Under the pieces are notes generated by a model. The model was not told the origin of the DNA and made no database searches. It was given only the letters and a program-made list of their open reading frames with translations. From contig NZ_FOSN01000015.1 of NCBI RefSeq assembly GCF_900114285.1, forward strand, positions 1-64,000: a stretch of 64,000 nucleotides of DNA, in the 5' to 3' direction. The DNA comes from Methylocapsa palsarum. Its GTDB lineage: Bacteria; Pseudomonadota; Alphaproteobacteria; Rhizobiales; Beijerinckiaceae. Below, piece by piece: positions 1 to 11,719 of the stretch (its first letter is position 1; each line of letters begins with the position of its first letter). The translations under genes were made by a program, and so were the position numbers.

Positions 1-95
1 GCGACGTCGGCGGCCAAGGCCGCCTGTCCCCCCGGCAGGAGGGCCATGCCAGCGCACAGCGCCTGCAAAGCCAAAAATTTGCGCATTTTAGACAT
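1..95 (-). CDS. N-terminus of a secreted protein (cut by window edge)
   Basis: The minus strand opens an ATG at 95 and stays open to the window edge (31 residues). It is preceded by AGGAG about 9 bases upstream. The product starts MSKMRKFLALQ, continues with a hydrophobic stretch and ends in ALAADV. That is a classic Sec signal peptide with an AxA cleavage site near residue 29. Only the leader is visible, so the mature protein cannot be named. It is a periplasmic or outer-membrane protein by inference. Confidence 0.7.
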   Translation of the reverse strand, partial: MSKMRKFLALQALCAGMALLPGGQAALAADV

Positions 96-683
96 GTCTG
101 TGCTCCTAGTGTTCGATCGGTTGGCGCCAGCACACGCCGCCAGAGGCGCGTTGCCCGAGCCTCGCTCCCACCGAGAAAGTCGATGCGGCTGTTTATTCCG
201 CGATCTTCAAACTACAGGCGGAGGCTTGTGACTCGACTGATTGCCCGATGCCAGCTTCAACATTGCTGACGCAATCAAAGGGGATCAAGTGGAACTGTTC
301 TAGTTTGGCGCTCGAAACAGCAATGATCTTCTCGGCGACACTTAAATGCAACACAGGGCAAGATTATCCGGGAGGCACTTCGCATATTTGCTATACAAAA
401 CGCGCCGCGAAGCGCCATTCGCACTGGTTTTTAATCAACAGGAGGGGGGAAGTTGTTCCGGCGGAGCGACCTTGGCGGACGCCTGTAGCGACGACTTACG
501 CCTGCCGCGAGTCGCCGCGGCGAGGCAGGCGCCTCCGCCGTAAGCCTAGTTCACCGCCGCCCTGAGGCGAAGGCCTGTTCGAGGCTCTCCACGGCGGCCG
601 GAACGCGCGCCGTCCGCAAATGAGCGCACAGCCGTTTCTTGGCGCCGTGGGAGCCGGACGAATGAAACCGCTATTTTTCGGGT
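96..683. other. 588-bp intergenic stretch with one stem-loop
   Basis: No reading frame here has a convincing start, ribosome site or codon pattern; the open frame at 248-565 looks like chance. The stretch should hold the promoter of the secreted protein that starts at 95. A perfect 8-bp inverted repeat, CGCCTGCC at 499-506 and GGCAGGCG at 524-531, could form a stem-loop with a 17-base loop. It is not followed by a T tract. I see no known RNA or repeat. Confidence 0.4.
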
Positions 684-1718
684 TTACGCGGCCTTCTTTT
701 TCGGCGCGATGAGTTTGCGGTTGATCAGCGCCTCCGCGATCTGGATCGCGTTCAGGGCCGCGCCTTTGCGAAGATTGTCTGCGACAACCCAGAGCACGAG
801 GCCGTGCTCGACCGTGGCGTCCTCACGAATGCGGGAAATATAGGTCGCGTCCTCGCCGGCGGCCTCATGCGGCGTGATGTAGCCGCCGCGTTCGCGCTTG
901 TCGATCACAAGGCAGCCCGGGGCTTCACGCAGAATGTCGCGCGCTTCGTCGGCGCTGATCGGATTTTCGAACTCGATATTGACCGCCTCGGAATGGCCGA
1001 TGAAAACGGGCACCCGCACGCAGGTTGCGGTGAGCTTGATCTTTGGATCCAGAATTTTCTTCGTCTCGGCCATCATCTTCCATTCTTCCTTCGTAAAGCC
1101 GTCCTCCATGAAGACGTCGATTTCCGGAATGACGTTGAAGGCGATCCGCTTGGGAAAGTTCTTGGTTTCGACGGAATCCGACACGAAGATCGCGCGGGTC
1201 TGGGCGAAAAGCTCGTCCATCGCCTCCTTTCCGGCGCCCGACACCGATTGATAGGTCGACACCACGACCCGCAGAATCCTGGCCTTGTCGTGCAAGGGCT
1301 TCAGCGCGACGACAAGCTGCGCCGTCGAGCAATTCGGGTTGGCGATGATGTTCCTTTTGGAAAATCCGACAATAGCGTCGGCGTTGACCTCGGGCACGAT
1401 GAGAGGAACGTCAGAATCATAGCGCCACGCGGACGAATTATCGATCACGACTGCGCCCGCGGCGCCGATTTTTGGCGACCATTCCTTGGATACGGCTCCG
1501 CCCGCAGACATCAGGCAGATATCGACGCCGCTGAAATCATAGGTCTCTAGCGATTTGCACTTCAAGATCTTGTCGCCGAACGAGACCTCCGTTCCAAGCG
1601 AGCGCGAGGAGGCGAGCGCGACGACTTCGTCGGCCGGAAAGCGGCGCTCCGCGAGAATATCCAGCATTTCGCGCCCGACATTGCCTGTCGCGCCGACGAC
1701 GGCGACCTTGTAACCCAT
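684..1718 (-). CDS. asd: Aspartate-semialdehyde dehydrogenase
   Basis: Converts L-aspartyl-4-phosphate to aspartate semialdehyde with NADPH, the branch point to lysine/diaminopimelate, threonine and methionine. The 344-residue product has the N-terminal nucleotide-binding loop GATGNVG (9-15), the catalytic cysteine in NPNCST (C130), the substrate loop SVSGAGKEA and the GHSEAV segment, and is of normal family length. I chose the ATG at 1718 because GGAGGGAG lies just upstream and the family begins here; the frame stays open 45 codons further upstream without family-like sequence. It ends in a short lysine-rich tail (APKKKAA). It is divergent from the next gene. lysA elsewhere in the window uses a product of the same pathway. 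Confidence 0.96.
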   Translation of the reverse strand: MGYKVAVVGATGNVGREMLDILAERRFPADEVVALASSRSLGTEVSFGDKILKCKSLETYDFSGVDICLMSAGGAVSKEWSPKIGAAGAVVIDNSSAWRYDSDVPLIVPEVNADAIVGFSKRNIIANPNCSTAQLVVALKPLHDKARILRVVVSTYQSVSGAGKEAMDELFAQTRAIFVSDSVETKNFPKRIAFNVIPEIDVFMEDGFTKEEWKMMAETKKILDPKIKLTATCVRVPVFIGHSEAVNIEFENPISADEARDILREAPGCLVIDKRERGGYITPHEAAGEDATYISRIREDATVEHGLVLWVVADNLRKGAALNAIQIAEALINRKLIAPKKKAA

Positions 1719-2006
1719 TTTGTTCTCCCTCCGGCCTCCCGGCCGTCCAGGTTGGCTTAACCAACAATCAGTTTTGACCTGAATAAGCCATGCAACTCCA
1801 TGCCGCAACGCGCGGGTTGTCGTCTCGCCAGAGGGAATCATGCTTAACGCCAAAGCGCGCGGTTCTTAACGGGAAGCTTTTCCGTAAAGGCCGCGTTCAG
1901 GCTGTTTGCAATCGCCGCAGCTGGTTAAGGACCCGCGCAAGGTTCGCGGCATAGATTGTGTCGAAGTCTTTTGCGCTCGCGGGGCGCGGTGATCGGACGT
2001 GGCGGC

Positions 2007-2828
2007 ATGACCTTCCAGACGCCTTTATTTGTCGCGGACATCCTCGAAAGGGGCGGCTTCGAGAGCGGTTTTGACGCCCGCTCTTTGCCCCCGTCGCGGG
2101 CGAAAAGGTCAAGGAGTTTCGCTTTCCGTCTGCTCCTCGTGAGCGGCGCGGGGCTTACCCTCGCGGCGGCGATCATGAGCGGCGCGCTGGATCGCGCCTC
2201 GACCGGCGGCGCCGTTCCCTCAGCCCCTTCGCCGCCGCCTCCGGCATGGGTGGAACTCGCGCCGGTTCCAGACATGTTCCGACTCGACGCCCCCGAGTTC
2301 CTCAGAGAACCAAGTCTCCGGGAAGCCAGGCGGCATCGAACCGGCGGCGGGCGGCAGGACATGTGGATTTTCGGGGACGCGAAGGGCGTCTCGCCGTTCT
2401 TTCGCCTGATGATTTACAAGGTCGGAGACGAAATCGCGCCCGCTGCGACCTTCTTCGTCGATCTCGCCCGAAGGGCCGCCGAAATGGGGCATGCGATCGC
2501 GAAATTCACCCAGCCGGCGGCGATGACGACGCGGTTTGGAAATTTCGAGGTCGCCGACCTTAATCTGATCCGGACCGGCGCGGTCGAGACGCCCTGCCTC
2601 GGGTTCCGTTTCGCGGCCGAAGCGCCAAACCTGCGGATCACCGGCTTTACGTGCGGGGGGGACGCCTCGACCGGCGCGAAGCTGATGTCCCGAGCCGCGC
2701 TCGCCTGCCTGATCGACCGCCTCGTCCTCGCAGCTCCGACCGAAAATCGCGAGTTTGACAGGCTTTTCGCGAGACCGTCCCGACGCGATCCCGCTTGCGG
2801 GCGCGGGAGCCCGCTCGCAGCGCGCTGA
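2007..2828 (+). CDS. Hypothetical membrane-anchored protein
   Basis: A 273-residue protein from the ATG at 2007; an in-frame upstream start at 1956 is possible. After a basic stretch (about 25-35) comes one hydrophobic segment (about 38-56), so a single N-terminal membrane anchor with a periplasmic C-terminal domain is likely. The soluble part has mixed alpha/beta character and one cysteine pair region (TPCLGF and FTCGG). No known domain is recognised. It is transcribed divergently from asd. Confidence that it is a gene rests on codon pattern and length, not on a family match. Confidence 0.6.
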   Translation: MTFQTPLFVADILERGGFESGFDARSLPPSRAKRSRSFAFRLLLVSGAGLTLAAAIMSGALDRASTGGAVPSAPSPPPPAWVELAPVPDMFRLDAPEFLREPSLREARRHRTGGGRQDMWIFGDAKGVSPFFRLMIYKVGDEIAPAATFFVDLARRAAEMGHAIAKFTQPAAMTTRFGNFEVADLNLIRTGAVETPCLGFRFAAEAPNLRITGFTCGGDASTGAKLMSRAALACLIDRLVLAAPTENREFDRLFARPSRRDPACGRGSPLAAR

Positions 2829-2956
2829 ACCAGTTTTTCCGACGGTAAAGCCGGGTCATCCTTTGGGTTAAGTCGGCCTCTCGCGATTTTTTGGCAATTC
2901 GATTGAACCAAAGCGCGACCATTGCGTTGTGACAGGTGATAGCAAAGGATTTTCTC

Positions 2957-3307
2957 ATGTTCGGTAAATCAATTTCGCTCAGTGTCGCCGCCGCGGCGTT
3001 AGCCGCCATGACCGTGACCGCAACGGCTCAGACCAAGCCGCAGCGCCATTATCGCCAGACACTGGCCCAGCAATATTCGGATGAGAGGCCTCCGCTGACC
3101 GTCAACCGACGCAGCTTTCTCGATCCGGGACCGGTCGTTCCGGTTGGCAGCATGTCGAATTACGTAACGGCGAACACGGTCTTCGTTCAGACGTCCGACC
3201 AGAACTACGCGCGCTCGAAATACGGCAACGCGGAGCTTCCGCGTCCGCTCGAGGTGCCGGGGCGCCCTCAGCCGGTTCTGGAGTTTGAAACACCGAGGCT
3301 CGACTGA
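2957..3307 (+). CDS. Small secreted hypothetical protein
   Basis: A 116-residue product with an N-terminal signal peptide (MFGKSISLSVAAAALAAM, cleavage near TATAQ). AAAGGA sits 8 bases before the ATG, which fixes the start although an in-frame upstream start exists at 2936. The mature part is polar, rich in Pro, Arg and Tyr, with no recognised domain, and looks periplasmic. A stem-loop follows the stop codon. Confidence 0.7.
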   Translation: MFGKSISLSVAAAALAAMTVTATAQTKPQRHYRQTLAQQYSDERPPLTVNRRSFLDPGPVVPVGSMSNYVTANTVFVQTSDQNYARSKYGNAELPRPLEVPGRPQPVLEFETPRLD

Positions 3308-3730
3308 TCGCCTGATCGCCGTCCGGGCGATGGCTTGGAGCGCCCGTCTCAAGCCATTGCTTGATCGCAAGCTCTCTAATGATTGAGCGAAAAGACAATT
3401 GCCGAGAAGGCTTCGAAGCCGCGTTGTCCGCAACGCGGCTTTCCGCCGTTCAGACCCTTTGGCGCAGGCGGGCCCTGGCGCAAGCGGGTTTCCTGGCGGA
3501 GACGGACCTTCTTGGCTGAGACTTTCTGGCGGAGGCCGCCTTTCTCCTTGGGCAGGCTTTGCCTTGCGCGCTCCCATTTTTCGCGTTGCACAAAATATCA
3601 CGCCTGATAACGCTAGCTTGGCGTATAAAGTGGCGCGCTCGCCTGCCCGGCGCTCAACGAAACGCTCGAATTCCGGGGCGGGTGCGGACCTCCCCATCCT
3701 TGAGGCTTGTTCAAGCACAGGAGCAAATGG
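3308..3730. other. Intergenic region with two stem-loops
   Basis: No supported gene. Besides the stem-loop at 3327-3360 there is a perfect 11-bp inverted repeat, arms 3416-3426 and 3431-3441, loop TCCG, followed by TTTCC. The second half must contain the promoter of the PRTase-HAD pair, but I cannot point to clear -35/-10 boxes. The open frame on the minus strand at 3376-3591 is a by-product of the stem-loop and of short CGCAAG/CGGAG repeats. Confidence 0.4.
3327..3360 (+). terminator. Stem-loop after the small secreted protein gene
   Basis: An 11-bp inverted repeat, built around ATGGCTTG at 3330-3337 and CAAGCCAT at 3350-3357 and extended outwards with one wobble pair, lies 20 bases after the stop at 3307. 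No long T run follows, so it is a possible but not proven Rho-independent terminator. Confidence 0.4.
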
Positions 3731-4390
3731 ATGCAGGATCTAGACGCGATGAATGCTCTGGACGAAAAGTACATTCGCGCCCCAAATCATACCCTTCACA
3801 TGACGATCGAGGAAGCCGAGAACCTGTCGAGGCTGCTCGCCCGACGCATCAAGGAAACAGTCGGCCAGCCTGATCTCCTTGTCGGGATCGCCAACGGGGC
3901 CCTGATGACGACGAGCCTCTGCAGCGACGAGTTAGGAGCGCCCTCCCATATCGTACAGGTCCGGCGGGAGGGGAGCAGGTACAAGCGCCGGCTCCTCAAG
4001 ATCAAGGAGTTCATCCCCATTCCGTCCTCATGGATCCTGTTCGGGCCGCTGAAGACGTTGTGGGGCAAGTTTCAGAACCGCTATAGCAAACTGGAGGTCG
4101 CGGAAGATTCATTCGGCCGGGATGTCGCCGGGTTGAACGTCGTCGTCATCGATGATTGCACCGTCACCGGAAACTCCATCATCTATGTCGCCGACCGGCT
4201 GAAGGCGCAGGGCGCGGGAAAGGTCTCGATGGCGGTGCTCTGCTGGACCGAAAAAGACGGCTCTATGGAGCGGCGTCCGGAAGTTTATCTTCATCGCAAT
4301 ATTCAATGGTACCCCTGGTCGAACAATAGCGAGTACTGGCCGGCCTATCTCAATTGGCTGAAACAGAGGAAGATCGAGCAATGGCTTTGA
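3731..4390 (+). CDS. Phosphoribosyltransferase-family protein
   Basis: A 219-residue type I phosphoribosyltransferase-like protein. The PRPP-binding signature VVVIDDCTVTGNS is at 137-149, with two acidic residues followed by T-V-T-G. An earlier loop, LLVGIANGALM (49-59), corresponds to the PPi loop, and a Trp/Tyr-rich C-terminus (YPWSNN) recalls base-recognition hoods. The base substrate cannot be inferred. I chose the ATG at 3731 because AGGAG lies 7 bases upstream; an ATG 8 codons earlier has no such site. It overlaps the next gene by 10 bases, so the two are surely co-translated. It could be a regulator or salvage enzyme. Confidence 0.8.
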   Translation: MQDLDAMNALDEKYIRAPNHTLHMTIEEAENLSRLLARRIKETVGQPDLLVGIANGALMTTSLCSDELGAPSHIVQVRREGSRYKRRLLKIKEFIPIPSSWILFGPLKTLWGKFQNRYSKLEVAEDSFGRDVAGLNVVVIDDCTVTGNSIIYVADRLKAQGAGKVSMAVLCWTEKDGSMERRPEVYLHRNIQWYPWSNNSEYWPAYLNWLKQRKIEQWL

Positions 4391-5061
4391 ACAGCCATCT
4401 TCTCCTCCTCGATCTGGACGGCGTGGTTGTTCTGGAGAGCGGCCCGCCGCTTTGCGAGCAGCTTGAAATACTCGCGCTCCACAGTTCCATTGCGGACCAG
4501 ATCGCCCGGCTCGACGCGCCGGTGGTCGTCCTCACCCATCGCTCAAGAGCCGAGGCGCGCCGGATTCTGGCCGCGGCGGGGCTGCAGAAGCCAATTCTCT
4601 CCGGACTCATGGCGGCCGAGGATCTGTTCCTTTCCGGCTTCAGGCACCGACGCGTGGGACGCCTGTTGCGGGGCGGCCTCCGAAAAAGCCTGATTCTTCC
4701 GGAAGTGGAGCGCCGTTATGGCCTCAAAAGAGACCGCATGGCGCTGATCGACGACCGCATCGACAATGTCGAGGACATGATCGGGGCCGGAATCGGGCTC
4801 GTGATGCACGCGCCCTCAGCCATCGGGCCGGATCAGAAGTCCATCGAAACGTTCGACTTTGCGTCGGCGCTTGATGTGTTCCGCGGATGGTCCCGCGAGG
4901 AACAAGGCGGTCTCGTGATAAATCTTCCGCCCGTCATGCTCTCCGCGGACGTCGTCCGGCGCACCGGCCTCAGCACCGCGCCCGACGCTGATCACTTTTT
5001 CAATCGCGCCCGGCGCATCGCCAGCGTTTTCCGGCGGCGTCTGACCAAAACGGAAGCCTGA
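4381..5061 (+). CDS. HAD-superfamily hydrolase paired with the phosphoribosyltransferase
   Basis: A 226-residue HAD-like protein. Motif I is DLDG (D11, D13), motif II is the threonine in VVLTHR (T52), the lysine is in LRKSLIL (K102) and motif III is ALIDDRIDN (D124, D125). All catalytic residues of a phosphatase-type HAD are present. It starts inside the end of the phosphoribosyltransferase gene (ATG at 4381, upstream stop at 4388-4390), which implies coupling and a shared pathway, perhaps dephosphorylation of a nucleotide or ribosyl product. The substrate is unknown. A RIME-like repeat follows 85 bases after the stop. Confidence 0.75.
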   Translation: MALNSHLLLLDLDGVVVLESGPPLCEQLEILALHSSIADQIARLDAPVVVLTHRSRAEARRILAAAGLQKPILSGLMAAEDLFLSGFRHRRVGRLLRGGLRKSLILPEVERRYGLKRDRMALIDDRIDNVEDMIGAGIGLVMHAPSAIGPDQKSIETFDFASALDVFRGWSREEQGGLVINLPPVMLSADVVRRTGLSTAPDADHFFNRARRIASVFRRRLTKTEA

Positions 5062-5146
5062 CCGCAACGAAACCTGACCGCCACGGAGAACGTCGGAATG
5101 GGGAGCGTCGGAACGATGTTCGGACGCTCCCCTGCTGCTCAAGTTA

Positions 5147-5261
5147 AAGCGCTTTCCGATCGCATGAAGTCATGCGATCGATCAGAAATCGCTCCAGAGT
5201 CAAAGGCTTGAGCATATTCTTCTCGATTGGATTGATTCAATCCGATCGGAATATGCTCTAG
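5147..5261 (+). repeat. RIME-like two-palindrome repeat, copy 1
   Basis: About 115 bp: AAGCGCTTTCC, the palindrome GATCGCATG-AAGT-CATGCGATC, a spacer, then a second hairpin with outer arms GAGCATATTC and GGAATATGCTC around an inner GGATTGATTCAATCC, ending CTAG. It matches copies at 14008, 59439 and 62215. Its CTAG end contains the leuB stop codon (5258-5260), and it separates the convergent HAD gene and leuB. Confidence 0.85.
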
Positions 5262-6370
5262 CTGTGCGCAGCCTTGAGCTCGGCGAGCACGGCGTCGCCC
5301 ATCTGCGCCGTCGATAGGATCTGTTTCGCTCCGCCCGCAATATCTGCGGTCCGAAGCCCTTTCTCAAGCACGAGCGAAATGGCGCGTTCGATCCGGTCCG
5401 CGAGTTCGCCCATCTCAAATGAATAGCGCAACGCCATGGCAAGCGAGCCGATCATGGCGATCGGATTGGCCATCCCTTTGCCCGCGATGTCGGGCGCCGA
5501 ACCGTGAACGGGCTCGTAAAGGGCTTTGCGCGATTCGCTCGCGGGGTCTTTTTCGCCCAGCGACGCCGACGGCAACATCCCGAGCGAGCCTGTCAGCATC
5601 GAAGCGACATCCGACAGCATGTCGCCGAACAGATTGTCGGTGACGATCACGTCGAATTGCTTGGGGCGCCGGACGAGCTGCATGCCGAGGGCGTCGGCAA
5701 GCTGGTGCTCAAGCTCGACGTCGGGGTACTCGCGAACGTGAAGGGCGGAAATGACCTCATGCCAGAGAAGCCCGGATTTCATCACGTTCCGCTTTTCGGA
5801 CGACGTCACCTTGTTGCGGCGTTTGCGCGCCAGATCGAAGGCGACGCGTCCGATCCGCTCGATTTCGTAGGTGTCGTAGACCTGCGTGTCGATCGCCCGT
5901 TTCTGGCCGTTGCCGAGGTCGATGATCTGCTTCGGCTCGCCGAAATAGACGCCGCCGGTCAATTCGCGGACGATCATCAGGTCGAGGCCTTCGACGATCT
6001 CCCTCTTCAACGACGACGCGTCGGCGAGCGCGGGATAGCAGATCGCCGGCCGGAGATTGGCGAAAAGCGCGAGGTCCTTGCGCAGCCGCAGCAGGCCCGC
6101 CTCGGGACGAACGTCATAGGGAACGCCATCCCATTTAGGGCCGCCGACGGCCGCGAGCAGAACAGCGTCCGCGGCTTTGGCGCGCGCCATGTCGGCCTCG
6201 CTGATCGCCGCGCCATGGGCGTCAAACGCCGCCCCGCCGACGAGGCCCTTCTCGATTTCGAATCGCGCAACGCCTTCGCTGTTCAGCCAGGCGACGATTT
6301 TCTCGACCTCGGCCATGACCTCGGGGCCGATGCCGTCGCCGGGGAGAACAAAAAGCTTAATGATCGACAT
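5258..6370 (-). CDS. leuB: 3-isopropylmalate dehydrogenase
   Basis: Oxidative decarboxylation of 3-isopropylmalate in leucine biosynthesis, NAD-dependent, cytoplasmic. The 370-residue product has the N-terminal [10 protein letters not shown], the substrate-binding [10 protein letters not shown] region, the metal site [11 protein letters not shown] and the NAD loop [14 protein letters not shown]. Length is normal. The ATG at 6370 matches the family start; the ribosome site is weak. The gene stands alone, with neither leuC nor leuD adjacent. Its TAG stop lies within the end of a RIME-like repeat. Confidence 0.96.
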   Translation of the reverse strand: MSIIKLFVLPGDGIGPEVMAEVEKIVAWLNSEGVARFEIEKGLVGGAAFDAHGAAISEADMARAKAADAVLLAAVGGPKWDGVPYDVRPEAGLLRLRKDLALFANLRPAICYPALADASSLKREIVEGLDLMIVRELTGGVYFGEPKQIIDLGNGQKRAIDTQVYDTYEIERIGRVAFDLARKRRNKVTSSEKRNVMKSGLLWHEVISALHVREYPDVELEHQLADALGMQLVRRPKQFDVIVTDNLFGDMLSDVASMLTGSLGMLPSASLGEKDPASESRKALYEPVHGSAPDIAGKGMANPIAMIGSLAMALRYSFEMGELADRIERAISLVLEKGLRTADIAGGAKQILSTAQMGDAVLAELKAAHS

Positions 6371-6721
6371 GTTTTTGATCGCCGTGTTTGATTGGCCGCA
6401 ATGATTGGCGGTTTCGCGCGCAAAACGTCGCAATTCACGCTGACCGTCAATATCGAAAAGCAGGATCGCCGCCAAGCGCGATCATCGGCCACGAGCATCG
6501 GATTGATTGCTATGAAACGCCGTGCCGGCGCGGCGAAAGGCGCGGACAATCGGAAGCCCGCCTTTCGGGCGCCGCTCGAAGGCGACGCCCCGCCAACTGG
6601 CGCGGCGGATGATGCATAACGCCGCGGGTATAGGAATAGCCGCGCGACGGCGAAACCGCGCGGCGTCATCCGCGTCATCCGGCCCTGAAAAAGCCGGCCG
6701 GCTCCGGCTCGCTGGCTCTTC
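6371..6721. other. Intergenic region upstream of leuB with a stem-loop
   Basis: No gene is supported. An 8-bp perfect inverted repeat, GCCGCGCG at 6639-6646 and CGCGCGGC at 6657-6664 with a 10-base loop, lies just downstream of the DUF1254 gene on its strand and may end that transcript; no T tract follows. The rest should carry the leuB promoter. No leucine leader peptide with a run of Leu codons was seen. Confidence 0.35.
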
Positions 6722-8155
6722 TCAATGCGCCTGTTTCGCCACCGGGATTATCCACGTCCCGTTGAGGATCGACGGCGAATGTTCCTTCGGCCAATACATT
6801 CGCAGCATGAGGACGAACTTGCCTGTTGGAGCGGGAAGCCAGTTGTTTTCCTTCTCGGCGCCTGGGGATTCATTCTGAATATAGAGGTCGATTGAACCAT
6901 CCGCATTGGTCTTGAGGTTCTGCCTCGCGCTGATCGCGTAGCGATTGATCGGGTTGGCGACGAAGAAATAATTCGCGTCATACATCGTAATCGACCAAAA
7001 GCCGTTCACCGGCGGCAGCTGGCCCTTGGGGAAGTGCATGACGTACTTATTTTTCCCCTCATAGGCGTCGCCCTCGGAATCCTTGAGAGAGGTCGGATAT
7101 ACGGCGTCTTGCGGCCGGTTCGCGCCCAAACCGATCGCTGTAACGAAGGCGCGGTTGAGATAGTCGGTTCCATAAATTCCCGTCTCGGTATCGAACATCC
7201 AGCCGTTGACGTTCTTCACCGACTTGCCGACCTTGAACTGAAGCATGATGCGGTCAAAGCTGACCTGCGGAATGCGCTTGACGAAATCAGCATTGAGCTT
7301 GCTTGCGTCGAAGTCCTTCCCCGCGACCAGTCCAATCTTTGCGAACTTTGCGAGCTCCGGCGCGTCCGCGGCTGCGGGCGGGTTGCTTTTCATCAGTTGC
7401 GCCAGCAGCGTGAAATAGTCCACGGCGTCCAGGGCGTTGACCTGGTCGCGCACCGCCGTCTTCATATCTACGGCGGGATCGACCGTCCCCGCGGGCGGGG
7501 CATAAGGCTTGCCATAGGAGCTCAGCGGCGTGAGCGCGCATTGGTCCTGCACTGCATGGACCGCGGCATAATCCTCCGGCGTGCCGGTGCAGTAGATGCG
7601 CCCCAAGAGCCAGACGAGGTTGGTCGCCGACTTATATTCCTTGACCCCCGCTGGCAGCGCGCCTTTCCAGCCGGGACCTGTGATCGCGTAGGTCTGCGCC
7701 CCGTCGCCGGTCGTTCGCTTGCCGGGGGCCTGAAAAACATTGGTCCAGCCATCAAGCATCGGGAAGAGGAAGTAACGGTCCTTCATGTCCGGAAGATTCA
7801 GAACCCATGGCTCCTTGCCAACATCGAGCCAGGCCATCGTGTAAAGGGTGTCCGAGTTCGGCGCCGTCACATCGTGAAAGGACGCATCGGGATACTGGCG
7901 AAGCTTGATGAAGTGGCCCATCGGGCCGTGCGTGCCTTCCACTGCCGCCGCATTGGTCATCACCCGGCGCGTCATTTCCATCGTGACGAGCGGGTAGCCG
8001 TAAATATAGGCGTCGGATGCTATCCAGAATTCCTCGCCGCCCTCGATAAACTGCGCAATCGGCCCGTCAAATTCGGCATGCGCTCGTGAAAGAGCGAGCG
8101 TGGAGACGGCCGCGCCAATGCCGCATGCAAATGCACGCCGACGACTGAAGCCCAT
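6722..8155 (-). CDS. Exported DUF1254/DUF1214 protein
   Basis: A 477-residue exported protein. The N-terminus has three arginines then AF (residues 5-9) and a hydrophobic stretch ending SRAHAE, compatible with Tat or Sec export. The N-terminal half matches my memory of DUF1254 (EAYIYGYP-like segment SDAYIYGYPLV, then NSDTLYT and WLDVGKEPWVL). The C-terminal half resembles DUF1214 (GFWSITMYDANYFF, then NNWLPAP and LRMYWPKE). Such proteins are abundant in environmental bacteria and their biochemical role is unsettled. The gene lies downstream of acnA on the same strand, with a long stem-loop between them. Confidence 0.85.
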   Translation of the reverse strand: MGFSRRRAFACGIGAAVSTLALSRAHAEFDGPIAQFIEGGEEFWIASDAYIYGYPLVTMEMTRRVMTNAAAVEGTHGPMGHFIKLRQYPDASFHDVTAPNSDTLYTMAWLDVGKEPWVLNLPDMKDRYFLFPMLDGWTNVFQAPGKRTTGDGAQTYAITGPGWKGALPAGVKEYKSATNLVWLLGRIYCTGTPEDYAAVHAVQDQCALTPLSSYGKPYAPPAGTVDPAVDMKTAVRDQVNALDAVDYFTLLAQLMKSNPPAAADAPELAKFAKIGLVAGKDFDASKLNADFVKRIPQVSFDRIMLQFKVGKSVKNVNGWMFDTETGIYGTDYLNRAFVTAIGLGANRPQDAVYPTSLKDSEGDAYEGKNKYVMHFPKGQLPPVNGFWSITMYDANYFFVANPINRYAISARQNLKTNADGSIDLYIQNESPGAEKENNWLPAPTGKFVLMLRMYWPKEHSPSILNGTWIIPVAKQAH

Positions 8156-8187
8156 AGTCGCGATCCTTTGGAAAAATAGACTGAGCT

Positions 8188-8247
8188 GTTTGTTTGGGGA
8201 GGAACGCGCTCAAGCTCAGCGATTGAGCCCGTTCCCCCTGAACAAAC
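8188..8247 (-). terminator. Long imperfect stem-loop after acnA
   Basis: The arms GTTTGTTTGGGGAGGAACG (8188-8206) and CGTTCCCCCTGAACAAAC (8230-8247) pair over about 17 bases with small mismatches. A nested GCTCAA/TTGAGC pair lies in the loop. It sits 6 bases after the acnA stop. On the acnA strand a TATTTTT run follows about ten bases beyond, so a terminator or mRNA-stabilising 3' hairpin is likely. Confidence 0.6.
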
Positions 8248-8253
8248 CCGGCC

Positions 8254-10983
<2,730 letters not shown>

Positions 10984-11113
10984 GCAATCGTCCTGCGTAC
11001 CGGATCGGGAGGAGGGAAACGTCTTGCGTTATAAATAGATTCTGCGCGGAGAGCTACACGCATGATAGACAATCTCGCATCGAACCATTTCGCTTAATCC
11101 TTGGTCATTCATC

Positions 11114-11719
11114 ATGCGTCTTGAGGCATCGGAGCTGGCGGTCGAACGCGGCGGCCGGATCGTTTTCTCCAATGTGTCCTTCGCGATCCAGAGCGGCGAA
11201 AGTTTGATCGTGACAGGACGCAACGGGGCTGGAAAATCGACGCTCCTTCGAGCATTAGCAGGATTTCTGCCACTCCGGGGCGGCGAGGTCTCGCTCACGC
11301 CGCTGCTTGAGGATTCGATCGCCGAGAACATCCATTACATCGGGCATGCCGACGCCTTGAAAGGCGCGTTGACCGTCGCCGAAAACCTGAGTTTCTTCGG
11401 CGCCCTGCTGCGATCAGGACAAGGCGGCCTTTCGGTCGAAGACGCGCTCGCCGAAGTCGGCCTCGTGCCTCTGGCGGATCTTCCGGCCGCCTATCTTTCG
11501 GCCGGGCAGAAGCGGCGCGCCTCGCTGGCAAAACTGCGCATCGCCCTGCGGCCGGTCTGGCTCCTCGACGAACCGTCGAATGCGCTCGACGCCGCGGCCC
11601 AGCAGGCTATGGAGACGGTCATGGCGGCTCACCTCTCGGCGGGCGGCATGATCGTCGCGGCGACCCACGCGCGGCTGGAACTGGCGGGACGCGAACTCCG
11701 GCTCGGAGCGGCGACGTGA
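11114..11719 (+). CDS. ccmA: Cytochrome c maturation ATP-binding protein CcmA
   Basis: ATPase of the CcmABCD complex that releases holo-CcmE from CcmC for cytochrome c assembly at the inner membrane. 201 residues with Walker A GRNGAGKST, signature LSAGQKRR, Walker B VWLLDEP and a switch histidine in AATHARLEL. Length is typical. Its stop overlaps the ccmB start by 4 bases (GTGA). The divergent acnA starts about 130 bases upstream, so promoters of both lie in that gap. Confidence 0.94.
   Translation: MRLEASELAVERGGRIVFSNVSFAIQSGESLIVTGRNGAGKSTLLRALAGFLPLRGGEVSLTPLLEDSIAENIHYIGHADALKGALTVAENLSFFGALLRSGQGGLSVEDALAEVGLVPLADLPAAYLSAGQKRRASLAKLRIALRPVWLLDEPSNALDAAAQQAMETVMAAHLSAGGMIVAATHARLELAGRELRLGAAT

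Noticed and set aside
248-565. 105-codon plus-strand frame
   Set aside because: No ribosome site, no domain and it crosses a stem-loop; more likely intergenic.
3376-3591. 71-codon minus-strand frame with RLRQ repeats
   Set aside because: Generated by a perfect stem-loop and short repeats; no start signal or similarity.
7034-8089. Long plus-strand open frame opposite the DUF1254 gene
   Set aside because: It is an antisense shadow in high-GC DNA; the minus strand carries a complete protein with a signal peptide and family motifs.
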